A stretch of 64,000 nucleotides of DNA from Lepas anatifera (GCA_034440635.1 JAOTON010001492.1:62001-126000), one strand, 5' to 3'; positions 1 to 12,390 are shown, counted from the stretch's first letter. Made by a program: numbers and translations. Notes: generated from the sequence alone by a model not told the origin.

Positions 1-2569
1 GAGAAGGCAAGATGGGGGGTGTGATGAGACCCTTCGTTACTTGCTCTCCTCTAGACGTTGTTCTACAGCATCTTCTTTTATCGTCATTTTGTATTCCTTT
101 CCTCTGAGGTGAAGATTATTTGATTTCCAGCAGGCAGATGTAGTAACACAAAATGAAATCATGGCGTGCCACAATTAGTGCGCTTAAAGTGCAATCAAAT
201 GAATGTGGGGTGCACACTGATTTTGTGTGGGAATGGTATGGATGATTATCGTTTGAAAGCATATCCGTGTGGTACTATTTTTGGAGTGTCGTGTCGATGA
301 ATCATGTGCTTCCAATGTATTCTACTTGTGATGCTATTTTTTATTCCAAGAGACGAATGCTTATGTGTTTCTAATTTAGACTTGTGACACTCATTTTTGT
401 GGTCGGGGATGCTTTGTGCCAAGATCCTGTCATGGTGTTTTAGTCAATATTTCCAGCGATTGTCGCCTGTACTGTTCCTGGGAGGCGAAGTTAAAGGTAA
501 CCAGCTGCCCGGTTAGTTTGATGGACTTGGCGATTTTTGTTCATAATATTTCGACCGAGGTCAACCGCCTTTTAGTAAATCAGATAGGGCCGCATGTGTC
601 TTTCCGTATCATTGACATGCGTTCGGACGACCAAAATTGAAAAGCCACAATTCCGACTGGTTGCGTTGTTCCCACTGTTCGTGCGGTTCCGTCCGTCACA
701 GAGGCCAGTACAACTGGGCATCCTCGTTAGCGTTTCACATGGAAGCCCGAGAAAAAGCCTATTGATGATAATAACCCAATGTCAAGAGTCAACTTCCCGC
801 ATCGTTGCATCTGTACGATTTGCAGAGATTTTATGAACCTATTTTTGCGCAGTGGATGGTGAAACCAAGGTGAGATGTGACAACTGTGATACAGCGTATT
901 TCCTCATCGTGCTGCGTTTTTGTCTGTTGAGCTTCTTCCGAAGCCGGTGCAGGCTGCATGCGCGAGAAAGATATAAAAGCGATTGCACATATGCTCGGAG
1001 TAAATAATCGACGCGGGTCAAGCAGTCCCGTCGACGTTTTGTTTTCCACGACTTTGGTACAGGCCGTTCCACTAATACGAAATCTCACACGGTTACCTTC
1101 GGCGTCATATTGAACATCACAAGGACACGCGGGTTAGGACATCGTTCCACGTACGATTTGACATGCGATGACACACGACCGGCAAAAACGACGATGTTGA
1201 GCGAGTGAGGGACTGTTTGTACCAGCAATCACGAGGACGGGAGTGTTAACGCGCCCTCGTGACCAGTGATTCCGTCTAGGCCGGACGGCCGGCCGCGAAA
1301 CTCGGAACAGAACTAGGATAACTACATCCACTGAAGCCTGATACAAGTTCAAAGTTTGGTTCTGAAACGAGCTACCCTCGTCTTTGTGATTATTCGGTTA
1401 TCAACACAGCAGGTCGTGAAAAAGCAGTGTCCCAAATCTCAGGGTGCTGGGTGGAGAGTGACACCCGGGCAGGCTAAATTTTCCTCTCACTTCTGTGTCA
1501 TTTTGCTACATTTTCCACTCACTCTTCATTGGAGCTCAACTAAACGATTGTGGTGAAAATTAACTCTTCAAGAATTGTGCAACAGGGAAATGTTAATGAA
1601 TATGTTTCAAATCTGACATGAATGTTTAATAAAGGTTTTAACTAAGTCTCACAATATTGCAACTTCAGAATTTTTCCACTCGCTGATTATATTTTCCAAT
1701 ATTAATTTTACACTCAGCACCCTAGAACAAAACCAATTTTGGGACACTGTGAAAAAGGCAGTTCATAATTGTGTTTAGTACAGGTAGTGTGCACTTCAAA
1801 ACGCGAGTTTCGGACACTTGTCACGGGACAGCCAAATCGTAACAACCACCCCCGCCGGGCAATCAGCGTCTATACGTACCTACTTTACGCGCAGGTGCGC
1901 CAAAATTGGCTTCGGTGTGCGCAGGCCGACATTTCGGTACAACATCCATATTGCATACAAGGCTGGTTGGCACGCATCTCACACATCGGTAAGTCGAGCT
2001 TCGAAACCGATCATCGACTTGAAGTAATGCACCACCGTCTTCGTTAGCTTAAATTACCTACTGAGATCCAAAGGCAGTCTAGTGGTGGGTGGGTTAAGCG
2101 AGCAACTCTAGATACAAATTTCGTACGATCTTACACCATACTCGGCATTGAAACTACTCATCCCTCTAAAGGGCAATAAGGGTACACCGCCGGGAGCGTG
2201 CCGGGTTCCACCGTAGGCTTTGGCCAGAAACTCAGGACCCTCAGATTTTTTTGAATTATCGTAAGAATCCCTTTCATTTTCTAGCCGTCGTGGCTTGATG
2301 CATTTCAGGACCCTGCTGAGCCCCCAACAACCACCCATTCAAACATTTGCTGCTAAAGCACTTTGAACTGGGGACGTTATTTCCTCCTCATGAAAAGGTG
2401 GTTCAATCGAGCCTGCAGAAGCTATCTTCATTCAACGCAAACAAGATCTCGAAAACTATGCTTGGCTGCCGCGACTTTGATGCACGAGTGCATCGCTAAG
2501 CAGGCACGCTGTAAATGGAGACAGCGCGCAACGGTAGAATCCGCGCATCCGCAGCCGAGCACGTCCCCT
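1..2569. other. Intergenic DNA downstream of the C19orf47-like gene
   Basis: I see no exon with plausible splice sites or family resemblance here. Short open frames are unrelated to one another and lack domain features. Part of the stretch (about 1425-1760) belongs to a dispersed repeat described separately. The 3' untranslated region of the minus-strand gene ending at 2570 must extend into this interval, but no convincing polyadenylation signal could be assigned. Confidence 0.6.
1425..1760 (-). repeat. Dispersed repeat with GTGGAAAAT motifs
   Basis: Read on the minus strand, this segment has runs of GAGTGGAAAAT-like text followed by a GGGTGTC box and a CAGCACCCT box. The same order is found on the plus strand at about 56380-56520 (GTGGAAAATTCTGC, then GGGTGTCGTTC, then CAGCACCCC). 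Looser relatives lie at 54340-54480 and 56050-56100. It is a diverged interspersed repeat; no terminal repeats or target duplication were found. Confidence 0.45.
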
Positions 2570-2844
2570 TCACCGGGAGACGGTACCCAGCCGGCTGCGC
2601 ACAGACCCTGCCCGCACCGACACTGTCCCCTTAGTTCCCGATGCCGGCAGTCCTAGCCGCGACGTAATGCTTCGCGAGGCGCTGGGGGCTGTTTGTGGGC
2701 GCTTAGCGGCAGCTTTGTGAAGTTGTGTTGGTTTCTGCAGCCGAGGGGAGGCGCTAGCGGTCACCAGCGGCTTTGCTGCGGCCCCCAGCCTGGCACGGGC
2801 GCTGGCTGCCTTCTGTTCTCGGTCCATGGCCAGGGTCGACATCG
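2570..2844 (-). CDS. C19orf47: C19orf47-like terminal exon: RLG repeats and stop
   Basis: The acceptor is attgtccgcag. The exon encodes MSTLAMDREQKAASARARLG, a Pro/Lys/Ala-rich stretch, ITSRLGLP, then GTKGTVSVRAGSVRSRLG and a TGA stop at 2570-2572. Three copies of R-L-G spaced along a basic, Ser/Ala-rich chain are the family signature for the C-terminus. Confidence 0.82.
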
Positions 2845-5800
2845 CTGCGGACAATATTGCGTCATTCACCAGCAAGAAAATGCATATGACCGAAAATATT
2901 TATTTGGCTACAAAACACTTCGCACCCTGCAATGGCGAATATGTCATAGCTGCTGTACCCCCGGGAAAGTGAAATGATGAAGGCAAGTATCAGTGACTCA
3001 GACCATCCAATGCTAGGTAAGAACGATTGAACCAAGAGTACTAATTATCTGAGGTTAAAACAGTCAAACACCAGCGGACTTCGGTAGAAACACGAACCTT
3101 TGGCAGGCTCGGCGGACTTCCGCTCTGTTCTGCGGCGCAGCATCTGGTAGTCCTCGCGATCGGTCCGGCCGCCGCCCTTCAGCACGCCCTTGTAGGCCAA
3201 TCCCGGCCCGGTTACCATGGTAACGCGCTGGCCGGCGCGAACCTCACGGGTCGAGCCGGACATCTCCGCGTCGGCGGAGAGAGGGGAACGCTGCCGGAAG
3301 GGGCAATGCTGGGTTAATTCCGACCATCAGGCATAGCAATGTCAATCATCACAACCGGGTACATGGTTGCCATAGGCCCCGTTCGACAATTCAACAGTTT
3401 TGTCAGCAGGCCCTCTATCTAACCCACTGCCAGGTGTTTCCTACAGTGTTTGATGGGATTCGTCAGCAGTCAACAAGAAAATATTCATTATAATTAATGA
3501 ATCTGCATTAATTTATACTACCAACGCTAAAAAGCCACTACAGGCTCATCTGGTATGTCGGGAGCCATTCAAGACAAACATTCAAATCCTGGAAAAACAG
3601 AAGATGTGCTCTGGTGTTGCTCTTCTCTCCAATAGCACAACAGGGGACCGTCAGCAAAATAGCCTCTAGGCTTGGGGAGGGGATACACCTCGGTGACGTA
3701 GACAAAATACAGGGCGCTAATTGGTGCTAGCAGGTCGAATGGGGCATCAATCCTCATTCGATCATTTCAAACTCCTGACGCCGGGGACGTAACCTTCAAG
3801 AGCATGACAAATTATGGAAACCCCTACCTCTCGAATGGTCGCAACAAATAGAGAATTGCAAACACCAACGTACAAACCCAAATTCATAGCCTACGGTCGG
3901 AACAAATGCACCTTTTTCAGGTTACTGATAACATTTTACAGAAAAGGAAACGAGTGACTTGATAATATGAGCTTCGTGAATGCGTTTTCCTCGGCGGGAG
4001 GAGTGGGAGTGTTTTGTCACTCCTGCCGGGAGCGATGGCTCCAAATGGCAACAAATTGTCATTTGTTGCCATTCGGAACCGCGTGGGGTCCGGGGCGGAA
4101 GAGTGAACCTGTTTTTACTCACCTGTGACGGAAGGGGGCTGCGTCCGGTAATTCGGAACCGCGTGGAGTCCGGGGTGGTAGAGTGAACCTGTTTTTACTC
4201 ACCTGTGACGGAAGGGGGCTGCGTCCGGTAATTCGGAACCGCGGGGAGTCCGCGGTGGAAGAGTGAACCTGTTTTTACTCACCTCTGACGGAAGGGGGCT
4301 GAGTCCGGTAATTCGGAACCGAGTGGAGTCCGGGGTGGTAGAGGTGACCTGGTTGTCTCCACCCAACCGATCGAACACTGTCTTCTTGCCACCACCAGCC
4401 GCTGCAATACAAACCCAGGTAATTTGAAACACAGAAAAAAACCTGGTCATCACTAAAAAATGCCGCTTGCAGATCATAATTTGGCCTGGCATGCTACTTA
4501 TACCAGCTTGAAAATAAACCGCCATAAAATAATACTTAACAAGCTTAAATGACAATTTAAATGGCACAGAAATTAACAGCATTAATTAATGACACATTTC
4601 TGGACATGACATTTCTACTAAAACACCTTCTGATGACAAGGCATATCCTCCGCGTTGGTCCCGGCCCATGGCGGGAAACCCGCAGAGAGGACAAGCAGCC
4701 AAAGTCGTGGTAAACATCGTGTTGTGGTAAAATATATGACCTCCATACACTGCCCTGAGCATCCATCAGCATTTTCCAAACCTTACCACTTACAGTCAGT
4801 CACTCGAGACGACCAAAGAAGCAATCAGCACTCGACGAGGGACATGCTTACGACTTGTACCTATGCTTTGTGAAAGTCATACAAAGTGTAAAACCACTCA
4901 CAACGGCGGTAAATAATGTATCTACTGAAGCCTAAAACATGGCCACGGGAAATTAGGAGTGCTGTGCAAGATCGAGAATTCGCATAAAAAGTACACCCTG
5001 ACGGGTTTAATGGAACACAGCTATTATATTGCATTGCATATTCCCTCCGTGCCCTAGACGGGCTGTCAAAGCTCTGATACTCGCCCGCCAAAGCGGGGAT
5101 TAAGTCGCCTGGTGAAAGGCCGTGAGGCTCCAATCGAGCACAGCTAGACAGGACATGCCCACGAAGCAAGCAACTCGCGAAGAAAGGTCACGGCGCAATT
5201 TTTCACTGCGCACTTCACACCCTGGCATGATATGTTAGCATTCGTTAACCAGCATAAGCATTAACGCAGCAGCATCTGACCTGGCAGAGGAGAAGATCCG
5301 ACGCGACCGCTGGCTTTCAGCCGCTTTCCGCTGGACTCCACACCAGCGTCTGACAAGTAGTGATGTGTCAGCAATGTGCGGCAGCGTTTCATCAATGTTG
5401 GATCATTGCGACAACGAATACATACATGCAAGGAACCAAACCATTCAGAAATTAAGAGAGTACTAGCTCCAATTACGAATGATAATACGATTCAGGAATC
5501 GTTAAAGGGAGATACGCGAAAAAAATTGTATTGGCTATATGAAAAGGTTACAAAAAGTTGTTTCAGAAGTTCCATTCTCATTTTTGTGAATTCGGCCTGC
5601 AAATGCCTTAAAATCGCTCTCAAAGTCAACATTTCTAGACGACTTTACCGGTACACCTCATATCGATGGCGATGACGTACACACGGCTAAGGCTATCAAT
5701 TTCTCTAAGAATTAGGTCATATCTATCCTAAATAGTGATGTAGAACTTTGGACTTCTACAGAAAAAATACTTTAGAAAAACAACATTCCAAAACTCTTTT

Positions 5801-7554
5801 GAAACAGAAATATAGGGCTTAAAAGAAATCACAATTAACCAATCAGAAGCCTAGGAATTCTCAAACCGGGATCACGTGACCTATCTGACGCAAAAGTTTT
5901 GTCATCCTGGGGCTGAAGCAGAAAATGACTCAAGACCCGCGGTACGAAACCGCCTAAGACTTGAGTAATTCTGTTTTTTTCCGTTTTTAGGGCAAACTAA
6001 TTCATTTTGTAATTTTTAAAAGCTTTTTAAAATTAATTCAAATACAAATACAGGAGAACAGACATTTGTATTATAAAAAACATTACTTTTCAACTTTAAA
6101 TAGTTTTCAAAAAGTAAGTGATGGGTATGGGCATGGGTAAGTGATGGACATTTTATCGAAACTGGTAACCTATTTCGCTAATAAGTGAGTGGCCTCCCAA
6201 AATTTTGCCGAAGATACAAAAATAATTCATAGTTTCGTTATCAGGATTTTTCAAATAGCAAGAAACCACAATAATAATTTTTTCGCGTATCTCCCTTTAA
6301 CGGACGGAAGCCTCTTCTGCCCTAAAAAAATCCAAACTGAACTCTCAAGTAACCGTGGCAGCTTTTCGTACTTTTATCTTTCGAGCAGCAGTCTCAGCTT
6401 ACTCCGACACTACATACACTAATGATTCATTCAATCATGCAATATTTCAGATTCATGACATGATGCCCCCCAAGACGAGCGCAGATTCCCTTTGGAAACC
6501 AACGCTCTCATTACTCTCTACTACATAAACATTGAAAAGAACACCCACCAGTGTCCATGGCATCAATAGACCGCTTGGCCGGAGGCGGCGGCGGCGGCGG
6601 GTCCTTCCTGACCAGGCGCTTCACCATGCGCGCTGCTGGCGACTCTGTCGAAGCTGCAGTCCGCGGTGTTGCCGGCGCCACAGCCGACGCCGCCGCTACC
6701 TCCAGTGTAGGGTCGCTGCCAACTTTCCGCGCAGTGTACTCCTGCCATGACACAGCAACATGTCAGGAAATCTCCCAAATCACATTCAATTCAACCATAT
6801 TCTTCATTCTTTACAGCATGATAATTTTGTTTATTTTCATTGACAAATTATGGGAATAAGTGGGCAAATACTCTTGTAACGCAATAATAGCAATAATACC
6901 CTATCACAATATAAATAATAAAAATACACATAATGCAAAACCAGAGGCACTTTTCCATGATGGATTTACTGGAGGACAGGGACCCAGCTTCCCTCACTTA
7001 GAGGGGCAGCCTCAAATTGTACACAGCTCTGTTTCATACCTCTGCAATATTCCTCCTCCTTGAAGAACTTAGCCACAAATATCAATAATTTCAGGGCCAG
7101 AATCCAACAATTCTGAGACAGTATTTTTTTCTATAAATCAATCATTACATATTTGCTCAACCAAACGCTAGGCTGGGAAAAAAAAAGAAAATCGGCCATA
7201 ACTTCTGGATATGCCTTGACATTACCAGCTTTTTGGATGTACCTTGACATTACCAGCTTTTCAACTTTGTTTCATTTCACAGCAGGAGCAGAGCAGCCCT
7301 TGTAATAATTGCTGGCTGAGGCATGCCAGGAGTCACTTCAAAAGCACAGTCACCCACCTTTTGGCTGACTGCCTTGGCATGTTTCAGTATAGCAATCACA
7401 TCTCCAAGCACTGTGATGTTCAGGTCGTGCAGGTAGTCCTTGGTGAGGTCAGGCAGCATGTCCAGCCTCATCCGGTTGTCGCTGAATGAGATGGCATACT
7501 CTGTTGCGGCACCAGCAGGGATGCTGGCATCCATGAAGAACTTCAGCCATGTCT
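2570..7554 (-). CDS. C19orf47: C19orf47-like SAM-domain protein gene (5 exons)
   Basis: Minus-strand exons, in order, are 7358-7554, 6549-6741, 4283-4401, 3098-3290 and 2570-2844. Every junction is GT-AG and the phases match (0, 1, 0, 1). They give about 325 residues. The first exon encodes a SAM domain (TWLKFFMDASIPAGAATEYA, then ITVLGDVIAILKHAK) that closely follows vertebrate C19orf47. Downstream come KRLVRK, a proline run, the family motif TVFDRLG, LAYKGVLK, and several S-R-L-G repeats ending GTVSVRAGSVRSRLG before a TGA stop. Vertebrate C19orf47 has the same SAM-then-RLG layout and a similar GTVSVFKRLG end. SAM domains mediate protein association; the function of this family is not established. 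The true start codon is unresolved: an in-frame ATG lies just upstream of the SAM exon, but a separate first exon is likelier. A TTAA MITE sits in intron 2. Confidence 0.88.
3098..3290 (-). CDS. C19orf47: C19orf47-like exon 4
   Basis: A pyrimidine-rich acceptor (ttgccccttccggcag) precedes codons RSPLSADAEMSGSTREV. The exon continues through RVTMVTGPGLAYKGVLKGGG and a basic RRRTERKS stretch and ends AAAG|GTTCGT, a non-ideal donor. LAYKGVLK corresponds to LQYAGVLK in vertebrate C19orf47. Both phases fit the adjacent exons. Confidence 0.78.
4044..4073. repeat. Perfect 13-bp hairpin at the array edge
   Basis: The arms aatggcaacaaat (4044-4056) and atttgttgccatt (4061-4073) are exact complements with a 4-base loop. 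The right arm runs into the first 80-bp repeat unit. Confidence 0.9.
4071..4345. repeat. 80-bp tandem repeat duplicating a splice donor
   Basis: Units begin with ATTCGGAACC at 4071, 4151, 4231 and 4311, an exact 80-bp spacing, giving three full units and a partial fourth. On the minus strand each full unit contains CCGTCA(G/C)AG|GTGAGT, so the authentic exon 3 donor at 4282-4283 is followed by near-identical copies 80 and 160 bases further on. The unit length is not a multiple of three. Confidence 0.92.
4283..4401 (-). CDS. C19orf47: C19orf47-like exon 3: VFDRLG motif
   Basis: The acceptor is gtattgcag and the donor TCAGAG|GTGAGT. It encodes AAGGGKKTVFDRLGGDNQ followed by a Thr/Ser-rich end (TGLSPLPSE). 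KKTVFDRLG matches the SVFDRLG motif of vertebrate homologues. The last ~60 bases of this exon together with its 5' splice site are repeated three more times downstream in an 80-bp tandem array, so competing donors exist. Confidence 0.83.
5506..6296. mobile_element. TTAA-type MITE, family A, copy 1 (791 bp)
   Basis: The ends are AGGGAGATACGCGAAAAA and its complement, flanked on both sides by TTAA (5502-5505 and 6297-6300). A second copy in the same orientation lies at 61162-61941 with the same ends and TTAA flanks. There is no coding capacity. TTAA duplication is typical of piggyBac-type transposition, but the terminus is not the usual CCC, so the superfamily is an inference. It lies in the intron between exons 2 and 3 of the C19orf47-like gene. 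Confidence 0.85.
6549..6741 (-). CDS. C19orf47: C19orf47-like exon 2: low-complexity linker
   Basis: The acceptor is tcatggcag and the donor ACTG|GTGGGT, phase 0 in and phase 1 out. It encodes EYTARKVGSDPTLE, an Ala/Thr-rich stretch, MVKRLVRK, seven consecutive prolines, then AKRSIDAMD. The AKR basic patch resembles the PAKRRR stretch of vertebrate C19orf47 and could be a nuclear localisation signal (inference). The poly-Pro run comes from a GGC/GCC repeat. Confidence 0.82.
7358..7554 (-). CDS. C19orf47: C19orf47-like exon: SAM domain
   Basis: The exon follows an AG acceptor (catcccgcag) and ends at AAG|GTGGGT. It reads AG plus 65 codons and covers most of the SAM fold: WLKFFMDA, a DNRMRLDMLPDLTKDYL helix region, then VLGDVIAILKHAKAV, the usual SAM helix 5 signature. 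If the frame is read upstream through the acceptor, MCHPAETW gives a possible alternative start at about 7569-7571. Confidence 0.87.
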
Positions 7555-7890
7555 CTGCGGGATGACACATATGTTCTATCACAACCGGTAGGTGTGCTCT
7601 GCTGAGAAAATAATGCACAAAATTCTGTCCCAATTTTTATAGCTGCATATTTTTTCAATTATCCCAACTGCAGCAGTGTTTTCCACTCTCCCCCGCCCCC
7701 CCATATTCTGACGTCTCTACAAGTGCAACAACAGAATTAACTGAAAAGCAATCATTATACAACTAAGACGTGAGGCAGAGACTTAGTAGTGGTGGGGGCT
7801 TCCCAGTGCCCGTTTTTGTCAACCATAAGTTCTTGTTCAAGGCCAATGACTGCAAACAGGTAGCAGTGCTAAAACATGCTATATATTATG

Positions 7891-7896
7891 TATATA

Positions 7897-7938
<42 letters not shown>
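7891..7938. repeat. (TA)n microsatellite next to the LINE 3' end
   Basis: An almost pure alternating TA tract. It abuts the 3' tail of the LINE at 7939. Confidence 0.95.
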
Positions 7939-8114
7939 CCTACCTTACCTTACCTAACGATTTCGGAAATTTTGGGGACCACAATGGCCCGCTGGCTCCG
8001 ATTCTCCGACGAGCTCAGGATATCAGTATCTCGGCGCGATCCTCCTCAGGAAAAGAGACCTGAGGGTGGCTAAGAAGTTGTCCTCCTGAGGCAAGAGGAT
8101 AGGATGCATCGGTA

Positions 8115-10977
8115 TCAGACAAGTTCAGGAACTTGGTACATGAAGGTGGCCCAATGAGCGTCAAGCCGATTTTTGAACTGATTCAGGCTTTGAGCTGCGA
8201 CAACCGACAATGGTAGAGAGTTCCAATCGTTGATCACCCTGGCACCGAAGAAGTTACGCCTAACCCTGGAGACTGCATTCGGCTTAACAAGCTTCCACGG
8301 ATGGCCCCGAGTGCGAGTTTGGGTGTCGAGTGCGAAGAAATGGGCATAATCCTGGTCGGTTATCCCATGGACAAGTTGGTACACTCGAATCATATCGCCA
8401 CGTCGCCTTCTGTAGTACAACGATGGGAGCTTGAGGATACGCAACCTGTCTGTATAGGGAATTCCCCGAAGAGAACCGATCATGCGAGTGGCACGCCGCT
8501 GAACCCTCTCCAGGAGAATTTGGTCAGCCCTATTAAACGGGCCCCAAATCGCGTTGCCATATTCCAGAAGAGGGCGGACGAGTGATTTATACAGAATAGG
8601 AAGCGTGTGTGCATCAAGATAAGCCATGGACTTTTTAACAACCGCGAGTACTCTAAGTGGCTTTCAGAACAGCTGAGGCTGCTTGCTGTTTAAACTTCAG
8701 TTCGATGTCAATTAGCACCCCAAGATCTTTTTCCACCTCAATATTCTGGAGGAACGTGCCGTTCATCACATAGGTGTGCCCTCGGTTCAGATTGCCGATG
8801 TGAATGGCAACACATTTGTTGTTATTAAAGGGCATTTGCCACTTCAGTGACCAGTGGAGTACATTCTGAATGTCTAACTGGAGGGCATTTACAGAAGGCT
8901 GAGAGCTAGCACTGGCATACAGTTTCGTGTCGTCGGCAAACATGCTGATTCCACAGGAGACACAATCAGGCAAATCATTGATGTAAACCAAAAAGAGGAG
9001 CGGCCCCAGGACCGAACCCTGCGGTACTCCACTCACAACCGGGACCCAATCAGAGAAAGACGACCGGACGATGACGCGCTGCGATCGATGGGCTAGGAAG
9101 CTCTCAATCCACTGAAGTATCTTGCCTCGGACGCCATATGATTTAAGCTTCATGATCAGTCGCTGGTGGGGGACCGAGTCGAAGGCTTTACTACGAGGTC
9201 AAGGTAGATAGCATCAACTGGTTTGTTTTCCTCTAGAAGCCTGGTCCAGTTGTTGAGAACCTCGAGAAGCTGGGACTCACAAGAGCGGTTGGGACGGAAG
9301 CCATACTGATGTGGGGACAGGAGGTTTTGTGAAACTAGGTGGTGCAGCAAAGCATCTTTAACAATAGACTCGAGAACCTTGCAGGGAATGGAGGTTAGGC
9401 TTATTGGACGGTAGTTGCCAGGATCTTGCTTGTTTCCTTGCTTGAAGATAGGCACCACCGTTGCGAGCTTCCACTCCTTTGGTACCTCACCTTCATCCAA
9501 TGACTTCCTGAAAATAATAGACAATGGCACACATAGTGATGTAGATGCGTCATGAAGTATCCGAGAGTGGACCTGGTCGGGGCCCGGGGAACTTGTAATC
9601 TTGAGTGACCTAAGTTTGCGGCTAATAATATCCTGTGAAATGGTGATGTCTTCCAAAAATGGACCAGTGCATCTTGTTTCGAATGTTGGGAAACTTGACA
9701 TGTCTTCCGTTGTGAATACACTCGCAAAATACTTGTTCAATAGCTTTGCTATAGCACTGTCCTCCGTTTCTAGAATACCTCTATCATTAAGAAGCTCTTC
9801 AATTGAGCTTCTTGTCTTTAGTCTTGAGCCCACATACTTCCAGAAGGCCTTCGGGTTTGATTTAATATCAGTTGCTAGGCTGTGTTCGAAATCTTGGTGC
9901 AGTTTCCGGGTGAGAGTCCTCAACCTATTGCCACATGCCTTAAGCCTGGCCAAATCAACAGCATCCTGAGTGTGGAAGAAGGTTCTGGCCAGCTGGTGTT
10001 TCTTGTCTTTAAGCTTCAGAGCTGCACGTGTCATGTATAAGTTCTTTGAGTTCCTTCTAGCAATAACCTTTGGGATGCATGTGCCAGTGACCTCTGTTAA
10101 TCTGGCCAGGAACAGGCTGTAAAGTGATTCCACAGTCATGTTCTCCATACATGTCCAATCAGTTTCAAGAATCATGTGGTTAAGGAGCTCAAAATTGGCT
10201 CTCTTGAAGTTCCATACAGATGCACTGTTCCCTTGCCGAAAGACATAGCACTTCAGGTGAAACTGCAGTACAACATGGTCGCTTCTACCAATGCTCGGTA
10301 AGTAGTCAAGATTGCTCACCATGGCTTCTTCATTGGAGAAAATCAAGTCTAGAATATTTGGACTCTGACCTGGGGGAGTAGCGTGTAGGTTTGGTGACAT
10401 GTTGAAAAAGTAAATGATCATGAACAATATCTAGAAGTCTGTGAGAGGGGTGTCCTTGGCTGGCTTCTGAGTAGTTACCTGCCCAGTTGATTTGAGGGAA
10501 ATTAAAGTCACCTGTAAGCAATAGATGTGATGGTGATGACTCTCCAACAGTTGAGAGCAAGTCAGAAAAGGAAGACATGCTGAGGTGGCCATCACCCGTG
10601 GGACTACGATAGAAGCATCCCAAGAACAGAACATCATTGCAAAGCAGCCTTATTTGGACAAAAAGGTGTTCAATATGGGGAAAATGTGTCAGCTTAATCT
10701 GTGATGCCTTGATTGTAGTGCGGACATAGATGGTGATACCTCGCTGCCTGCTGCTTCCTAGATTTACTTGATGTGGATCAAAACTTGTGAATGTATTGAA
10801 ATTTGGGAGAGCCAGAAGAGCAGGAGAAATTGGGAGACGCTGTGCCTTGGGAATTACCTCAGTAACCATAATGATGTCTGGCTCAATTCCACTTATCGCC
10901 ATGGCAAAATCTTCACGTTTGTTAACAAATTGGTCACAATTTGTATACCACACCTTGAGGTCCTTCATTTCCTGCAT
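8115..10977 (-). pseudogene. LINE ORF2 remnant: endonuclease and reverse transcriptase
   Basis: An apurinic-type endonuclease comes first (about 10400-10977: VTEV, GCFYRSP, LLLTGDFNFPQINW), with its closing SDH motif in the next frame. The reverse transcriptase follows: KEWKLATVVPIFKQ, NYRPISLTS, QYGFRPNRS, GVPQGSVLGPLLF and the catalytic FADD box. A thumb and C-terminal region ends in VINDWNSLPLSVV. Three single-base frameshifts at about 10375, 9195 and 8655 split the frame; between them the codons are clean, suggesting fairly recent decay. The stop is at 8115-8117. The motif set matches CR1-group elements; the exact clade would need a tree. Confidence 0.9.
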
Positions 10978-10986
10978 CCTTGGATG

Positions 10987-12390
10987 TCAATCTTGATTTG
11001 GGTGATTTGGTAGACTCAGGTTGGTAGTAGAAGCTGTGTTCCCTACACGGGCTTGGGAGTTGAGGCCTGGTGTCGCAGATCCCTCAGAGCCTGTCCCCGC
11101 TTCAGTCATTCCCCTTGTTGGAGGAACCTCAGCAGGGGATGCAGATCTTGCCCCATCAGAGTTGGAATCAACCACAGTCTTAACAATGGTACTGCATGCT
11201 TCTGCTAATTGACCTTGGTGCTCAGCTGCCCCTGATGCATTTGGCCCCCTAATAGAGCTTGCTTGATGGGCCTGTGCCACACCTGATGGGACAATCCTTC
11301 CACGCTTGATGGTGAGGTTATTTTCACCAGCCTTGCGACGTCTCCATAACTCCTCCCTAAGCACCTTTTGCTCCTGCCTTTCTTTGTAAGTAAGGTCTGG
11401 TGTTATGAACACTCTTTTCCACTTGTGAGTGAGCTTTAACTGAGCAGCCATTCTCAGGACTTCAAACTTCCAGTCCTCGTTTTCAAGGGTCACTATTAGC
11501 AGCCTGTCCCTGCCATGGACAGCTTTACCAGCCCTAAAGGACCTGGTGGCCCTCACATTTACCTTCAGTGCATCACGGATCATGGACTGGAATAGCTGAA
11601 TGTCTGCATGAGACCGCTCCAGCTGTGAGATCCCTTCTTGCTCAGGTAGGTTGTGAATGACAAGGTTGCGTGAGCGTCTATTCTTGTCCATGAATCCATC
11701 AAAGACCCTGGATATGGTCTGTGCCTCCTTGGAGTCACAGATTTGCCTCCCTGAGTGTGCAAAGGTGGATACGACAGCTTCTCCTCTACATCGTTCACCA
11801 TCTTTTCACAGGTACTCTGCAGGACCTCTGAATAGGAAGCCTTGTGAGCCACACTTTCCTTCAGAACGCGTTTCATCATGTTGGCACTTTCCATGGACTG
11901 TTGCTCCTGTTGCCTCATGGAAGCACTAACAAGCTGGATATGATCCCTCAGGGCAGTGTCAAGTTGTGTCAGCCTGTCTCTCATTGTTGTGTTCAGCTCG
12001 CTTATCTTAACCTCCATCAGGTCCACGATCCTTGTCAGGGCCTTCATGCAACTGAGCCACATGACTGCTAACCTGAATGCCAATGTCAGCTGTAGGCAGG
12101 GTCACAGGAGCACCAGAAAAGTGAAAATGCCAACTGAGGCATCCCGTCCAGAGCCAGAAGCAGCTGGTCTGCCGGTATGTGCTTTGCATGTCTGACATAT
12201 GAACGATATGGCGCTGTGTTTTTAGTGCATTGTATGCTGGCTTTGTGATTGCCTGGCAAAGGGCATGATACCAGCGGTGACAAAGATCACACTGGACGCC
12301 CATCTGACCATCTCTTACCTCGAGCCCACATACAACTTTGCCAGAGCCCCCTATGCATGTGGTTGGAGGAACAGAGTTTTCATCACTGAT
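10987..12390 (-). pseudogene. LINE ORF1 remnant: PHD finger, coiled coil, RRM-like
   Basis: From the 5' side, about 12180-12360 encodes a Cys/His finger with VCGLEVRDGQMGVQCDLCH and WYHALCQ, the C-x2-C ... H-x2-C pattern of a PHD domain. About 11750-12080 encodes a heptad-like helix (MEVKISELNTTMRDRL) consistent with a coiled coil. Then 10987-11691 encodes NLVIHNLPEQEG and DRLLIVTLENEDWKFEVL, an RRM-like nucleic-acid-binding layout, plus a basic tail. The pieces sit in different frames, so the reading frame is broken at least twice. PHD-bearing ORF1 proteins are known in CR1/L2-group LINEs. Confidence 0.75.
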
